DNA of 64,000 nt, taken from positions 53,874,419 to 53,938,418 of the forward strand of contig NC_134095.1 of NCBI RefSeq assembly GCF_000715075.1. The letters are read 5' to 3'. Numbering within the stretch: position 1 is the first letter of the stretch; every line of letters begins with the position of its first letter. The position numbers and the translations under genes are program-made. Below are positions 33,526-45,104 of this stretch, one piece after another. The notes below the pieces were generated by a model, which saw nothing but the letters and a program-made list of their open reading frames with translations, made no database searches and was not told where the DNA came from. This stretch comes from Nicotiana tabacum (lineage: Eukaryota > Streptophyta > Magnoliopsida > Solanales > Solanaceae).

Positions 33526-34236
33526 AAATAAAATGCAAATGATAGCAGAGTTTTCTTAGCTGATAGCAGATTACAGTGTTGTGATTACTACGAGCATTTT
33601 GATGTACAGAACATCACTAGTGTGTGTTGATAGCAAATGTTGGCAAGTGCAACGGTTCGGAGAGTCGATGTTTGTTCTATGAAATACAACATGTTTAATG
33701 ATTTCGCAATCCTAGTGCCTGCATCAAAGAAACATTATGAGTTTTGTAAGGGGGAAGGTTAGTCCGTATCCCCACTGGCTTTGCTTGACTCGTTCGGCTT
33801 CGATCTGGTGATTCCATTTGTATAATTGGGGTAGCGTTGCTAAACAAAGCAGTTTCAATAATAAACATGCATGGTTTTGTAAAAGTATGACATAAATGTA
33901 TAATTTAGAAATAATTTTTTAGATGAACCGATGACTGTGACGTGGCTCGGGACATTGCAACCTCTCTAGCTACGGAATTTTGAGGGTCCCCCTTCAAAAT
34001 TCTGCCCTAGTTTGATGGGTTAACGCTTCTGACTGTTGCTCGTGCGACGATCGGCTGAAATTACTTCAGAATTTTGAGGGTCCTCCTCAAAATTTTGCCT
34101 CAGTTTCCAATTGCGGGGGGTAATGAAATTTTTATTGAATTGTGACCGAACCCATAGGGCAACCTACGTATCCCCTCTTAAACGGGAATCAGGTCAGGCA
34201 TAGTTCAATTTACATCATATAAGGAAAGCATAAAGA

Positions 34237-34755
34237 TTACACATAGTAACGCTTGACTGCATCTGATTAATCGGCTTTGGCCAGGCTTCTCCGTCCATTT
34301 CTGCAATTATGAGGGCTCCTCCTGTCAGAAACCGGTAAACCATGTATGGACCCTGCCAGTTGGGAGAGAACTTCTCTTTGGCTTCGTCTTGATGCGGAAA
34401 AATTTTCTTTAATACCAGTTGCCCCGCTGTGATCTGTCTTGGCTTGACTCTTTTGTTGAAGGCTCTAGACATTCTGTTCTGATAGAGTTGACCATGGCAA
34501 ACTGCATTCATTCTCTTTCCGTCTATAAGGGCTAGTTGCTCGTAATGACTTTTTACCCACTGTGCGTCATCGAGCTCAGCTTCTTGTATGATCCTTAGGG
34601 AAGGAATTTCTACCTCAGCGGGAATGACAACCTTCGTACCGTAAACAAGCAAATAGGCGGTTGCCCCGGTTGATGTGCGGACTGTGGTATGATACTCTAG
34701 AAGAGCAAATGATAACTTCGCGTGCCATTGTCTGTGATTCTCTATCATTTTCCTC
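34237..34755 (-). pseudogene. int: Integrase C-terminal fragment, element C
   Basis: It begins inside the core after the catalytic Glu (RKMIENHRQWH) and reads through VVIPAEVEIPSLRI and RQITAGQLVLKKIFPHQ to NWQGPYMV. A one-base loss near 34253 shifts the frame just before the natural end at about 34237. The zinc finger and all three catalytic acids are missing, removed by the deletion that fuses it to RT. Confidence 0.8.
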
Positions 34756-35400
34756 ATCCATCCAGATCTGATGATAACCAGCAAAGCAATTTACGAATGA
34801 CTGTAGCTCATGTTTGGCGCAATTATCAATCAGGATGTGTATATTTAGAAAAGGAAATTCATCTTTCGGACTGGCCCGGTTGAGATCCCGTTAGTCGACA
34901 CAGACTCTGACCTTCCTATCCTTCTTTGGCACTGGCACAATGTTGGCTAACCATGTCGGGTATTCTACTACCCTGAGAACCTTAGCATTGATCTGCTTGG
35001 TGACTTCTTCCTTGATTTTCAAACTCATATCAGGCTTGAACTTTCTGAGCTTTTGCTTTACTGGTGGACACATTGGATCGGTTGGCAATTTATGAGCCAC
35101 AATAGACATACTCAGACCAGTCATGTCGTCATACGACCAGGTGAATATGTCCTCATACTCCTTTAGCAATTCTGTGTATTCTTTCTTCTCCGATGGCGAT
35201 AGGTGAATGCTGATTCACATTTTCTTGGCATTTTCTGCATCTCCCAGGTTGACAAATTTGGTCTTGTCCAGGTTGGACTTAGGTCTGTTCTCAAAGTTCT
35301 CAACCTCTTTGACAATCTCGTCAGGTATGTCATCTTCTTCTAAATCCATGTCCGTTTGTTGCGTTGTCTCATTGCATGTCACAGTCATTAGTTCATCAAG
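34755..35400 (-). pseudogene. pol: Reverse transcriptase N-terminal fragment, element C
   Basis: The exon start (VTCNE) is near 35390. The sequence reads through EYEDIFTWSYDDMTGL, KQKLRKFKPDMSLKIKEEV and RVCVD, then an in-frame TAA where A and D have Tyr (DYR), and on to FVNCFAGYHQIWMDE. There RT stops and integrase begins at about 34750-34756. The YVDD box, both RNase H domains and most of integrase are gone. Confidence 0.8.
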
Positions 35401-35602
35401 ACAAGTAATAATAATATTGTATAGGTAAAGTAATGATAGAAAATGATATCAATAAGTATTGATTCATAAGAAAAGTCAAAAATGCTTTTGATGAATTGAA
35501 TAACTGTTTTGAACATCGAAGATCTTATTGCGGGAATTGAAAAATGCGAAAAGAAAATCATTTAGTAAAAATAATGAATAATGCTTGTTTTAGCCTTGCT
35601 AC
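35401..35602 (-). other. Intron region, element C
   Basis: Donor GGGGTAGC with GT at 35602-35601, again overlapping the gag-pro stop. Where the other copies have an acceptor AG, this one reads AACTAATG, so the acceptor seems lost. Confidence 0.45.
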
Positions 35603-36660
35603 CCCAAGGCACGTAGGGCTTTGGTTGTCCTGATGGTCTAATTATTGAGATGTGCACCTCTACCCACAACCTGTATGGAAGGGCCTTCCTCCGCCTCCTC
35701 CTCGAGAATAACACAATAGTCCATATCATTGTCCTCTAAAAACAAGTTCTTTACTGCTGCAAGTGCTTCTTCTTCATCTGACATATAAATAATGTCGGCC
35801 TATTGGAAGGTCTGCTCCAGATGCGGTATTGGCTGCTCTAGCGGGTAGTAAGGACCGCGCCATGGTGGCGACCAGCTATTGAATTCTTCCCAGGTGTATT
35901 CATATCCCAAATCGAAGGTAGTGCCATGTTTCTTGAGTTTTATGTGTTTAGAGATTCCTTGGAGGTTCTTGCCGAGCCCTTTGCCAGGTTCGTACCCACT
36001 CCAACTCAGTATACTCTCGATTTTGCTATCCCACCATTTGTCTTTGTCGATATCATTGACCCGTTCAATGTGGTGGTAAGTTTCTCTACCCAGCTTCCTT
36101 CTTCCCTCGATCGTCAAAATGGTTTGGCGACTGTATATAGGGTTGCTACCGTCGCTGTAAATGATCATTTCCTGGTAATTCCATTCGAACTTTACTGTCT
36201 AAAGCAGCGTTGATGCTACGACCCCAGCAGCATGAATCAATGTCCGTCCCAATAGCAAGTTGTAAGACGCTGGTACATCTATTACCTAGAAATCGACCTC
36301 GAACCAGGTTGGACCCATCTGCAGGCATAGTGTAATCTCACCAATGGTGGACCTCTGAGAACCATCGAAGGCTTTCACATTGATTGCTCCGTCTTTTATG
36401 TCATGCAGCCCTTTACCCAGCTTCTTGAGTGTTACAAGTGGACAAATGTTAAGACTGGAACCTCCATCGATCAGGATTCTGGTGATGAAATAATCCCCGC
36501 ATTGCACGGTGATGTATAGTGCTTTGTTGTGCCCCAACCCTTCAGGTGGCAGCTCGTCCTCATGAAAGGTGATCTTATGGCTTTCCAGCACTTGTCCTAC
36601 CATGTTAGCCATTTCCCCGCCAGTGATGTTACTTGGTACGTATGCTTCACTTAGCACTTT
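35603..36660 (-). pseudogene. pro: Protease and G-patch, element C
   Basis: The active-site loop ILIDGGSSLNICPL has its Asp codon at 36468-36466, and the conserved NLLLGR block follows. A stop at 36288-36286 splits the domain after EVDF, and a further stop lies near 36200. The G-patch (GYEPGKGLGKNLQGI) is at about 35950-36010, followed by a WRGPYYPLEQ segment, a stop near 35800 and an acidic tail. Domain order equals A, B and D. Upstream it is continuous with gag. Confidence 0.8.
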
Positions 36661-39145
36661 TAGCAGAGCATTCTTGTGCGCCTAAGAATTTTGCAGCAAA
36701 GAGAGGATGGATATTTGTGTTGGCGTCTTGTTTAATTGGTCGATGACCAAATATTCCTTAGCCTGTATCTTCCTCCAAAGGTCGTCCGGACCTGTCTCAA
36801 TGAGGGGCGGCCGATTGGAAGCCTGCTTGCTTGATTCAGCTAGGTGTTCAGGGGTATAGACTCTACCAGTCCTTGTCATACCCTGTGCAGCGATAGTTTC
36901 TTCGAACCTGACCTTGTCTTTCCTTCTTGCCTCGGCTATGTAGTCCCAGTATACAACATTTGTATGGAATGGTGTTATGTTTGACATTGTCACTTGGATC
37001 GGCGTGGCTATCCTCACTTCGAGTGGACCATGTGCCTTGGGCGGCAAGACTGCAACCTTAAATAGTGCGAGTGCATTTGCCGGAGACACAAACCCAACCT
37101 TAATTGGTGTCGTTGTCTTCTTGGATAGCGCTGATTCAATCTCAAGTGGTACATACATATTCACCTCAGCATCCTCAGACGGTTGGATTTGGACTATGAT
37201 TGGATTGAGGGTAATTGTTGGTGTCTTTGGGTCATCACCTTCTACGATCAACCCGATTGATCCCTCTGGATCCCAGTCATCTTCTATTTCAATCATGTGG
37301 ATACCTCCACCATTGTGGTCTGGAAGAGGCTTGTTATGGACATTTGGAGCGGGTTCCTTTGCCACAATGATCTTGTTATCAATCAAGGACTGTATCTTGT
37401 CTTTCAAGGAACGACATTCATCGGTGGTGTGCCCCTTCATGCCGGAGTGGTATGCACAGGACTTGTTTGTGTTAACCCACTGAGAAGGATTCTCAGGGGG
37501 GGCTGCAGGGATGGGGGTGACATAACCAGCAGCTTTGAGCTCTCATACAGCTGGTCGATGGTTCAACGATGGCTGTATATTATTTTGGAGGTCTGAGATC
37601 AAAATTAGGTCAAGGTCTAGGGAAGTTTTGGCGTGCAGGGGGTGATTGATAATGGGATAGTTGAGCATTATAGGTTTGGTAGACATGAGCGGGTTAGGAG
37701 TATCTGGGTGAAGTAGGTTGATATGTAGGTGGTGGAGGTGATTGATAAGTTGGTGGCGGAGCTTGGTATGAGGGTGAGGATGTTTGGTAATTTGGGGTTG
37801 GCTGGTATGTGAGTGGAGGTGTTGGGTAATTTTGGTATTTGAGAGGAGATTTGGTCCTTTGTGCAACCATCACGACCCCTACATCCCTTTTTTGGACACA
37901 CCATCGGACTGTAAAACCTTATTTATGGTTTGCAAGGCCTCGAAGTTTGTAACCATACCGCTTTTGATACCTTCTTCAATTCTTTCACCTAATTTGATAA
38001 TGTCGGAGAACTTGTGGTTCTCAATCATCATCAACCATTCATAGTATTGCAGGTCCTAAGCCTGGACAAAGAACTTGTTCATTTACTCATGTTCTAAGGC
38101 GGGTCTGACCTTAGCAGCTTCGGACCTCCAGCGAGTAGCATACTCGCGAAACGCCTCTGTGGGCTTCTTCTTCAAATTCTAAATATAGAACACGTCTGGT
38201 GCATTCTCTATATTAAACCTAAATCTATCCATAAAGTCAGACGCCATGCCTACCCAGCTTGACCACTTCTTGGGATCTTGGCTGATGTACCAAGATAATG
38301 CATCTCCCTTCAAACTCCTCATGAACAACTTCATGTGGATCCTTTCATCTTTCCCTACTCCAACCAGCTTGTCGCAATATGTCCTCAGATGGACCATTGG
38401 ATCACCCGTACCATCAAACATTTCAAACTTAAGAGGTTTGTACCTCTCGGTCAGTTCGACATCAAGTTGTATGCAGAGATCCTCATAGTTCAGCCCCTCG
38501 ATTCCTTTGTTTCCTTCAACGCCCTGAATTCGGCTGGTCAGTTTCTTAAGTTCCTCGACCAAGTTCCTGATAAGCAGATCCTTTTCATCAGACTCAGGTG
38601 TGCATGAGATAGGTTGGGTGGAGTGTGGCATGGTCTCCACATAGATAGGAGTGTTATGGTGGCTGGGTGTATGGGTGTGGAAATGGTCGTTTGTGGAGTT
38701 TTGAGGTTCTGGGATGAGTAGTGGAGTGTTGTTTGGGGTATGGCATGTGTTGCATTGGTTCTTTGGTGGAGCAACATTCAGGTGAGGAACGGGATGATTC
38801 TGTTGTTTTGGGATATTTTGAGGGGGTGTAGGGTTTTGAGTGTTGGGGAAGTTGACATCTGGGGTGCTGAGGGAAAATTACAGGCTTGCCAGATTCCGAA
38901 CCTGATCGAGCTCTTCCTGAAATTTCAACAACTTCTTCACAAGTTGTGACACATTCTTGTTAGGAACCCGAATATCATGGCCATCAGAGGCCTCAACCCA
39001 TTCAGTTGGGTTCTCATTCCTGATGTTGTTCAAATCTTCCATCTTGCCTTTGTTCTTGCTTTTGACGGGACCAAGAGGAGGAGTGGGTGGAGGGACCCTG
39101 GATCTTGTGAAACTAGATGATGATGCCAGAGTGCACGAACTAACT
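36661..39145 (-). pseudogene. gag: gag, element C, several stops
   Basis: The N-terminal segment (FTRSRVPPPTPP, then MEDLNNIRNENP and a leucine-rich coiled-coil-like stretch) ends at a stop at 38878. A Pro/Asn/His-rich linker follows, then the retrotransposon gag domain (about 38170-38500: FEMFDGTGDPMVHLRTYC, ALSWYISQDPKKWSSW). Stops break it after FYI and twice more. A zinc-knuckle variant C-x2-H-x5-H-x4-C (CAYHSG, then GHTTDEC) lies near 37415-37460, followed by a protease linker. No ATG lies at the conserved N-terminus. Confidence 0.75.
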
Positions 39146-39452
39146 TTTGGGGAGGGAAATAATAAAAAACAAAAATAAAAACAAAAGATAATCGAGTCAC
39201 TAAGGATTACAAAAAGTATTGCAATATTTAAACACATAGTGCGAGAATGTAAATCGCGTCCTAATTTGGGAACCTCTTTGTGCTTGAGGTAGGCCTAGCG
39301 ACAAATAGATTTAGAGAACTTTAAATGCTAAATGCCTCATTTTATTGATAAAGATAGGCGAATCTCAAAACGACACTAAATAAGCAAGAAATAAAAGTCA
39401 CTAATGGCCATTGGGCTTATTACATTCATAAAGCAAAAAAGTAAATTCCTAT
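39146..39452 (-). other. ORF1-gag spacer, element C
   Basis: T-rich on the sense strand, becoming pyrimidine-dense just before gag. No ORF of its own. It may be a plain spacer or an intron-like segment. Confidence 0.5.
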
Positions 39453-39774
39453 CTATTTGGTCCCAGAAGGACCTTCCTCAGGTTGAATGCTCTCGTTGAT
39501 CAGATCCTCCAGTTCATGTAGGTTCACCAGTAAAAATGTCTTTGTCAGGTGTTCTCCTTCATTTCCCTCAGCGTTCTGGCAGTCAGTGACTCTGTTCCTC
39601 ACTTTTCCTTCCAATTTCAGCAGACTGTATTCCAGATATTCCAACTTTTTGCTAAGCTTTAACGGCCCTCTCTTTTCACTCATTGATTTGGTCATTTGAT
39701 AGAAGACTCCTCCACCAATCTAGAAATAGTGGGGGCGTGCTAATCATATCGAAACTAGGGACCTCGTGCCTCAT
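39453..39774 (-). pseudogene. ORF1 remnant, element C
   Basis: The start (ATG 39774-39772, MRHEVPSFDM) and the end (GEGPSGTK, stop 39455-39453) match B's ORF1, but about 1.26 kb between them, including the whole domain core, is missing. An 80-codon ORF covers the coiled-coil-like tail (KLEYLEYSLLKLEGKV). The remnant is not a multiple of three. Confidence 0.7.
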
Positions 39775-40460
39775 TTTCTGCAAAACAAAAGGGTTAGACC
39801 CTACCCCTACCATACTCGACTATTTATCATCAAAAATTAGCATGAAGCATTTAGTTCTCCAAATAAATGCACAGAACTTGAGGATGTCCGTTTGGGTCTA
39901 GGGAAACCCAGTGGACTTTGGACAAGGCTATCTTAAAGGATCATTATGTGGACAACATAACTGATCTGGCTAGGTTTGACCATGATGCATGCAAAATTTA
40001 ACAAAGTAAGGTTTCTACGGGGTTTTAGACTGGTACCCTTGAGAGGACAACTCAAGGGGGAAGGCACGGAACTGTCGACTACACCGCTAATCGACTAGTT
40101 TTACCGCAAATATGCCATTCCTATTTTCGGGGGAATGATATAGGAAGGGAGCATCCACTCATCAAGCATTGCTATAGTATTTGTTTGGCACGAGTGGAAT
40201 AGGATGATGAGCATGATTATGCAATAATTAAAAGCATGTTGACATGTATTTTCACGTTAAGAAAGCGATAAATACAGTAGTTTTATAATCTAAAGCAGTT
40301 ATAAAGGAAGGAAACAAGAAAGATATGTCAGTTTTGCTTTTGAAGAAGAAATTAAACGCTTAAAGGAATTAAGCAAATAATTGCACATAGGAGGGGTACA
40401 AATTCACAAAAACGGTATGAAATGGTAAAAGCCTAAACATCCCCAGTAGAGTCACCATAT
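39775..40460 (-). other. Leader of element C, with PBS at 40440-40457
   Basis: Untranslated sequence between LTR and ORF1; nothing coding. The PBS starts 3 nt inside the LTR and reads TGGTGACTCTACTGGGGA on the sense strand. It resembles the complement of the 3' end of plant tRNA-Arg, the usual Ogre primer, with a few mismatches. Confidence 0.65.
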
Positions 40461-43400
40461 TGTCGCGCCCCATTTTTCACGCAAAAGCGGGTTTCAACAC
40501 ATTGACAACTCTTTTAAATGGGTATTAAAAGAGAAGAGTCGCCACCTAATGATTCAAGGTGCATTAGGACACTTATAGGGTTTATCTACAACTACATTTG
40601 ATAACCAGAGATAGGGTAAGGGCTTGAAATTATCCTAAGGGAAATTTTGTAGGCACCCCTCAAGATCCACTAATGTGGTTCCCGGCCAGACAGTTTTTGT
40701 GAATTTGTACAATTAGCAAATAGGCAAGTATTGGCTCAAATAGTGGGGGATTTAAGTTGAATACACATACGAAGAAAAGCAGCTAATAAAAAGGGGCAAG
40801 ATTTTGAAATGAATTATAATTCAAACATACTTGAGAATGTAAAAAAGGAGGGGGTCCTAGGTTTGTTTATAATTTGGATCACGTCAATGAAATACCCGGT
40901 ATGACACTCCTCAAAAGAGGGGATACACGTGGTATTAATGCACCGGTCATCATATCCATATGTACCCTTTCCTGCCCTAGTGAAGGTAATTAAAGCGAGG
41001 GTTGGTCTCGACCCCTATTGCATGTTGTTACTCATCCCATTCATATCAGTCCCGGAGGAATTTAGGACTCATATTCCTATAAGAAGGAGGTTCTAGGAAG
41101 ACCTTCGGGTTTAAAGGCAAAATACTAAAGCGACATACAAAACATATAAGACTGCACTTAGAGGGGGAAACGTATAAGTAAGTAACGGGCTCATGCATAC
41201 CTCCACAAATAATGCACATAAACAACATGACTAATGCACAACTAAAGTCTGAATTTAAAATCCTAAAATAGGGTGTTTAAGTTGTTGCAGCAGAACCAGA
41301 TTTATTACATGACTCAGATAAAAAGTCTAAATCAGGCCTGCCTGCTGGTTGTAACAGTTGATAATTAAACAAAGGCAGTTCCAGTTTTATTTAAGTTATT
41401 ACTTAAGGCTTTCCTAGGCGAAAAGTGAGATGCAGCAGTTGTTCAGAATTATTAAGACAATTTGGAGATTATTATTACCTAAAACGTGTTGTTCTAGTTG
41501 CAGAGACTGTTGCCAATTTTATTCAGAAAACATCACAGTGGAAATTGTTACTCTACTACCTTTTTTCATGAATCAGTAATTAACTAGGAATTTTAAACAA
41601 AATGCAAAAAGGACCCTAGAACATGGTATCTACATGCAAATTGCAAGGGTTTGTTGAAAACAGAATCCCTAAGGCATGATTTCTAAATGTACACAAGAGT
41701 TGCAGAATTTTTGAAATAACAGCTTTTTATACAGTGTTGTTATTGCCCTAGGAGCAGGATTTCTAAGTGATAGACATAAAGCATGGACTAATGAATGAAG
41801 TGCTGAAGCAAGAAAACATAGATCCTAAGGACATGATTTTCTAATACAGGTATGAATCCTAAACATGGTTTCTATTGCACAATTAGAAATATAAACCTAA
41901 TAACATGCTTTCTACCCTTTAACAACTATAGCATGCATATTTCCTCCCTTTTCACTAGCCAACCCCATACTTGTTTACAAATTATTACAGACCATGTGAT
42001 TGAATTACATAAGAAATGCAAAAATAAGAAGTTACAACCATAGGAAGCTTGATTCTGACTTCCTCTCTGAGTTATGTAATAAACCACCTCAAATGCCAAT
42101 ATTGTTCCAAAGCCTTTCTCATATCTGGGGGTGTTAGAGTTCCCCAAGGACCTTAAGAGATTCCAGACAGTGCTCACACCGAGATTGCATAACCAAAACA
42201 GATTGAGTGCAGTGTGGAAAGGGCCAGCTCTTATGTGTCCAGGTTTAGAGGGAGTGGAAGGGTCCCAAAGCAGGGCTCACACAAGAGGGGCAGAACCTAA
42301 TGATCTAAGAGTGCATGTAAGAGTGCTTGATATAGACTAAAAGGAGTGGAGTTGGAAAATACTTTTGGAAACAACATGTTTGAAGTGAGTTTGTAAAATA
42401 GCAGAAGAATTTCCTAATAAAACAGTTTTTTGAAAGGGAAAGGGGGTAGGAGCAACAACACACACACAGAACAAGTTCAGAGAAGAGTACATGCTTCAGT
42501 AGTTACAAATAGGGGAGTAGGGGTTGGGGACATAGAGGACCCAAAACAGAAACACATAAGTAGTCATGAATCAAGTACATTAGAAGACATGCTAGTTAAG
42601 GGACATAAGCAAGAACAAGTAAACATGCTAATTACATTTGAACGAAAGAGGGCAGAATTTTAAGCATGCTGAGTAAAGCAGTAAACAAAAGGTGCAACAT
42701 CATGAGCCATTAAGTCAGTGCAGAAAAGATAGTGATTGACAACAAGGGAACACATAGGTTTGAGTTTCATAATTTAAACTAGGGACATACCAGTTGAAGA
42801 AGCAAAGTGTAGGAAAAGAAAAGTAAAGCAATCAGAATTTCATAGTCTAGCCTTGGCTTTCAACCGACTAGACAAGGCAGTAGCACCAGTAGTAGAGAAA
42901 GAAAGAGAGTTTGAATGTGTAAGTGTGTGTTTTTGAACTCAACTGTTCATGTCTTGTTAATAAAAGACTTAAGATATTTATAGCTTTGAAAATATGTGAA
43001 AAATAAGGTAGCAAGTAAAGATTTAACACAAATATAGAAGTAATCACAATCAAAATCAATTAATACAAGTACTCTCCCTTAATTAGGGAGTTACAGCTCA
43101 AACGGATACTAATGGATAATTAAGGAAAGAGAATCAGTTTGAAAAAGGTTGATCTTTACCATATAAGGGGTAATAAAAGTATAGGGCATATAATTGAGTC
43201 TAAGTACATAATATACTTAATTTGGGGAAAGGATTCAGCAGGGGTGAAACATCACAAGAAATAAAGGAAGGGAATCAATCAATTTAAACAAGCGAGTAAC
43301 GTTAGGGATTTATAAGAAAATCTTGCAATCAAATCGTAACTTAAGGAAATTAGGATCAATCAAAAGGGAAGTCATGATTATGCACTTTGACATATAAATA

Positions 43401-45104
43401 GAAAGGAATGAATGGGCGTATCAGGCATGCAGGGTCAAACACATTGACAAAAGGAGCAAACTAGATAAACATAAACATACAGAATTGCCATGAATAGGCT
43501 AAGGACTATTCAAAGCATGGTAATCAACAAGGTCAAGCAGTCATGGCTCACACATAGAAAAAAGTGAAGAAATCAGTCTAACATATAGCAACAGGTAAAG
43601 AAGATCAGACCAACACATGGAAATAAGTAGAGGAAGTCTTTAAAAACTCACAGTAACAAGTGAGAAAAGTTTTAGGAAACTAGAGTTTTAATAGAGCTGA
43701 GTTAAAAAGGTAAGAACTTAGAGTCTGTCAAGTTAAACAAAGAAAAGGATCCAGACAAAAAGAACTCAATCGAAACAAGTACACAAAATAAACAAAGACA
43801 GTTCCAAACCTCGGGTAAAACCAAAATACTTAGGGTTTTAACACGATGAACTAGGTAGAAGAAAAAACATAACAATCCATTTAAACATAGTAAAATCATA
43901 AGACAACACTGAAAATCGGAGAAGAGATCTTTTAAAAAGAGGTTAAGAAAAACTCTAATCATTGAAGACGAAGAGCCCCCTTTGAAAAATTGGAAAACCT
44001 TTAAGGAAAACACTTAAGAGGTTCATAACATACACAGATCTAAGACAGATCTGAAAGAAAATCAAAAATCCTTTAAAGTTTGGGTTTCGGAGAACCAAAA
44101 AAAATGAGAAAGACTTCAAAAGGATATCGATCTAGTCGGAAAAACCATGGGTCTGACTCGAACGGCCATGGATGGCCGGGAAAAGACCATAGATAGAAGT
44201 TGAGCAAAGACTGGACTAGTTCTCTTTGAGATCGTTCCATGAAATCATGAAAACAGCCAACCAGGAAACATAGGAGACCAGTACACATCTCAAATAGCCG
44301 TGGGAGTCCATGGATTGGGTAAGAATCGAAGGGGATTAGAATTAGTTTGGGTGGAGGCGGCTAGGGATTGAGTGGGGTTGTAGAGAGAACTAGAGAGGAA
44401 GGGGATTCAAGGGCAGCGGGTTGGTGGAAATGAATTAGGTTGAGGGGGTCGTTTGGGTTTATTTTAGGCAGGTGGAATGGTGGCCGCTGATCAGAATGAT
44501 CAACAACCCAGATTAAATGGGGTAGGTGGGGATTCGGGTTTGGGTACGGTTTAAAAGGGTTAAGGTCAGGTTTAATTAGAAATTGGGCCGAGGAATTGGG
44601 TCTTGATTTGGGTTAGATTTGAAAGCCAATTTGGCTACATTTTAAATAGCCATTTTTCCCCTTTTAATTTATAAAAAGATAGTAAATAGTTTCTGAAAAA
44701 TAAATTAAAGTACTAAAATGATTTATCATACATAATTAATCATTTAAAAATACTGGATATAATTTTATAAATATAAAACCTAAATAAACCTTAAAAGGGC
44801 TAATATTGCAATTATGTGCAATTTAGTTTTAAAAATACTAAATAAAATTGTACAAAATATGTAAAAATTATCCTAGACATATTTTGGCATAAATATACAA
44901 ATCCAATAGAAGAATTATCAAAAATAATAATTTTGAAAATAATTATTGGGATTTTATGAATAAAAAGGGGGAAATAAATCAATTTAAAAACCTTTAAAAA
45001 TATGGAAAAATAATAAAACCCTTGGTTATTATATATGCATACATATGCTATTTTGAAGGTATTTTGCATATTGAAAATATATAGGAAAAAATTGGGTATC
45101 AACA
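40461..45104 (-). repeat. 5' LTR of element C (4.64 kb)
   Basis: Plus-strand start TGTCGCGCCCC, end GTATCAACA, then the gcctt duplicate. It is homologous to 27654-32069. TATA (sense CTATAAATA) at 42975-42983 and leader hairpin at 42844-42872. Divergence between the two LTRs is uneven. Confidence 0.9.

Larger units (their letters stand above)
32070..34236 (-). other. 3' UTR of element C, with PPT
   Basis: The PPT (sense AAAGAGGGGCAAC) abuts the LTR. Inward follow the PPT-proximal hairpin module (32157-32255), a degenerate ccatgaagatg block (32440-32700), the 53-nt array, G-rich spacer and the pol-proximal hairpin motif (about 34141-34206: CTATG pairs with CGTAG). No gene is visible. Confidence 0.7.
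27654..45104 (-). mobile_element. Element C: Ogre/Tat-type retrotransposon nested in B, TSD gcctt
   Basis: A 17,451-bp element with two LTRs (27654-32069 and 40461-45104), PBS, ORF1 remnant, gag, protease/G-patch, an RT fragment, an integrase fragment, a 3' UTR array and PPT. Exact gcctt duplicates lie at 27649-27653 and 45105-45109, and the joined flanks match the continuous D sequence near 61230-61250. It inserted into B's protease after B was in place. Two large internal deletions (RT to integrase, about 2.25 kb; ORF1, about 1.3 kb) make it non-autonomous. Confidence 0.92.

Noticed and set aside
36977..37483. 168-codon plus-strand ORF
   Set aside because: It is antisense to C's gag-protease linker; low-complexity Ser/Gly composition reflects the sense strand.
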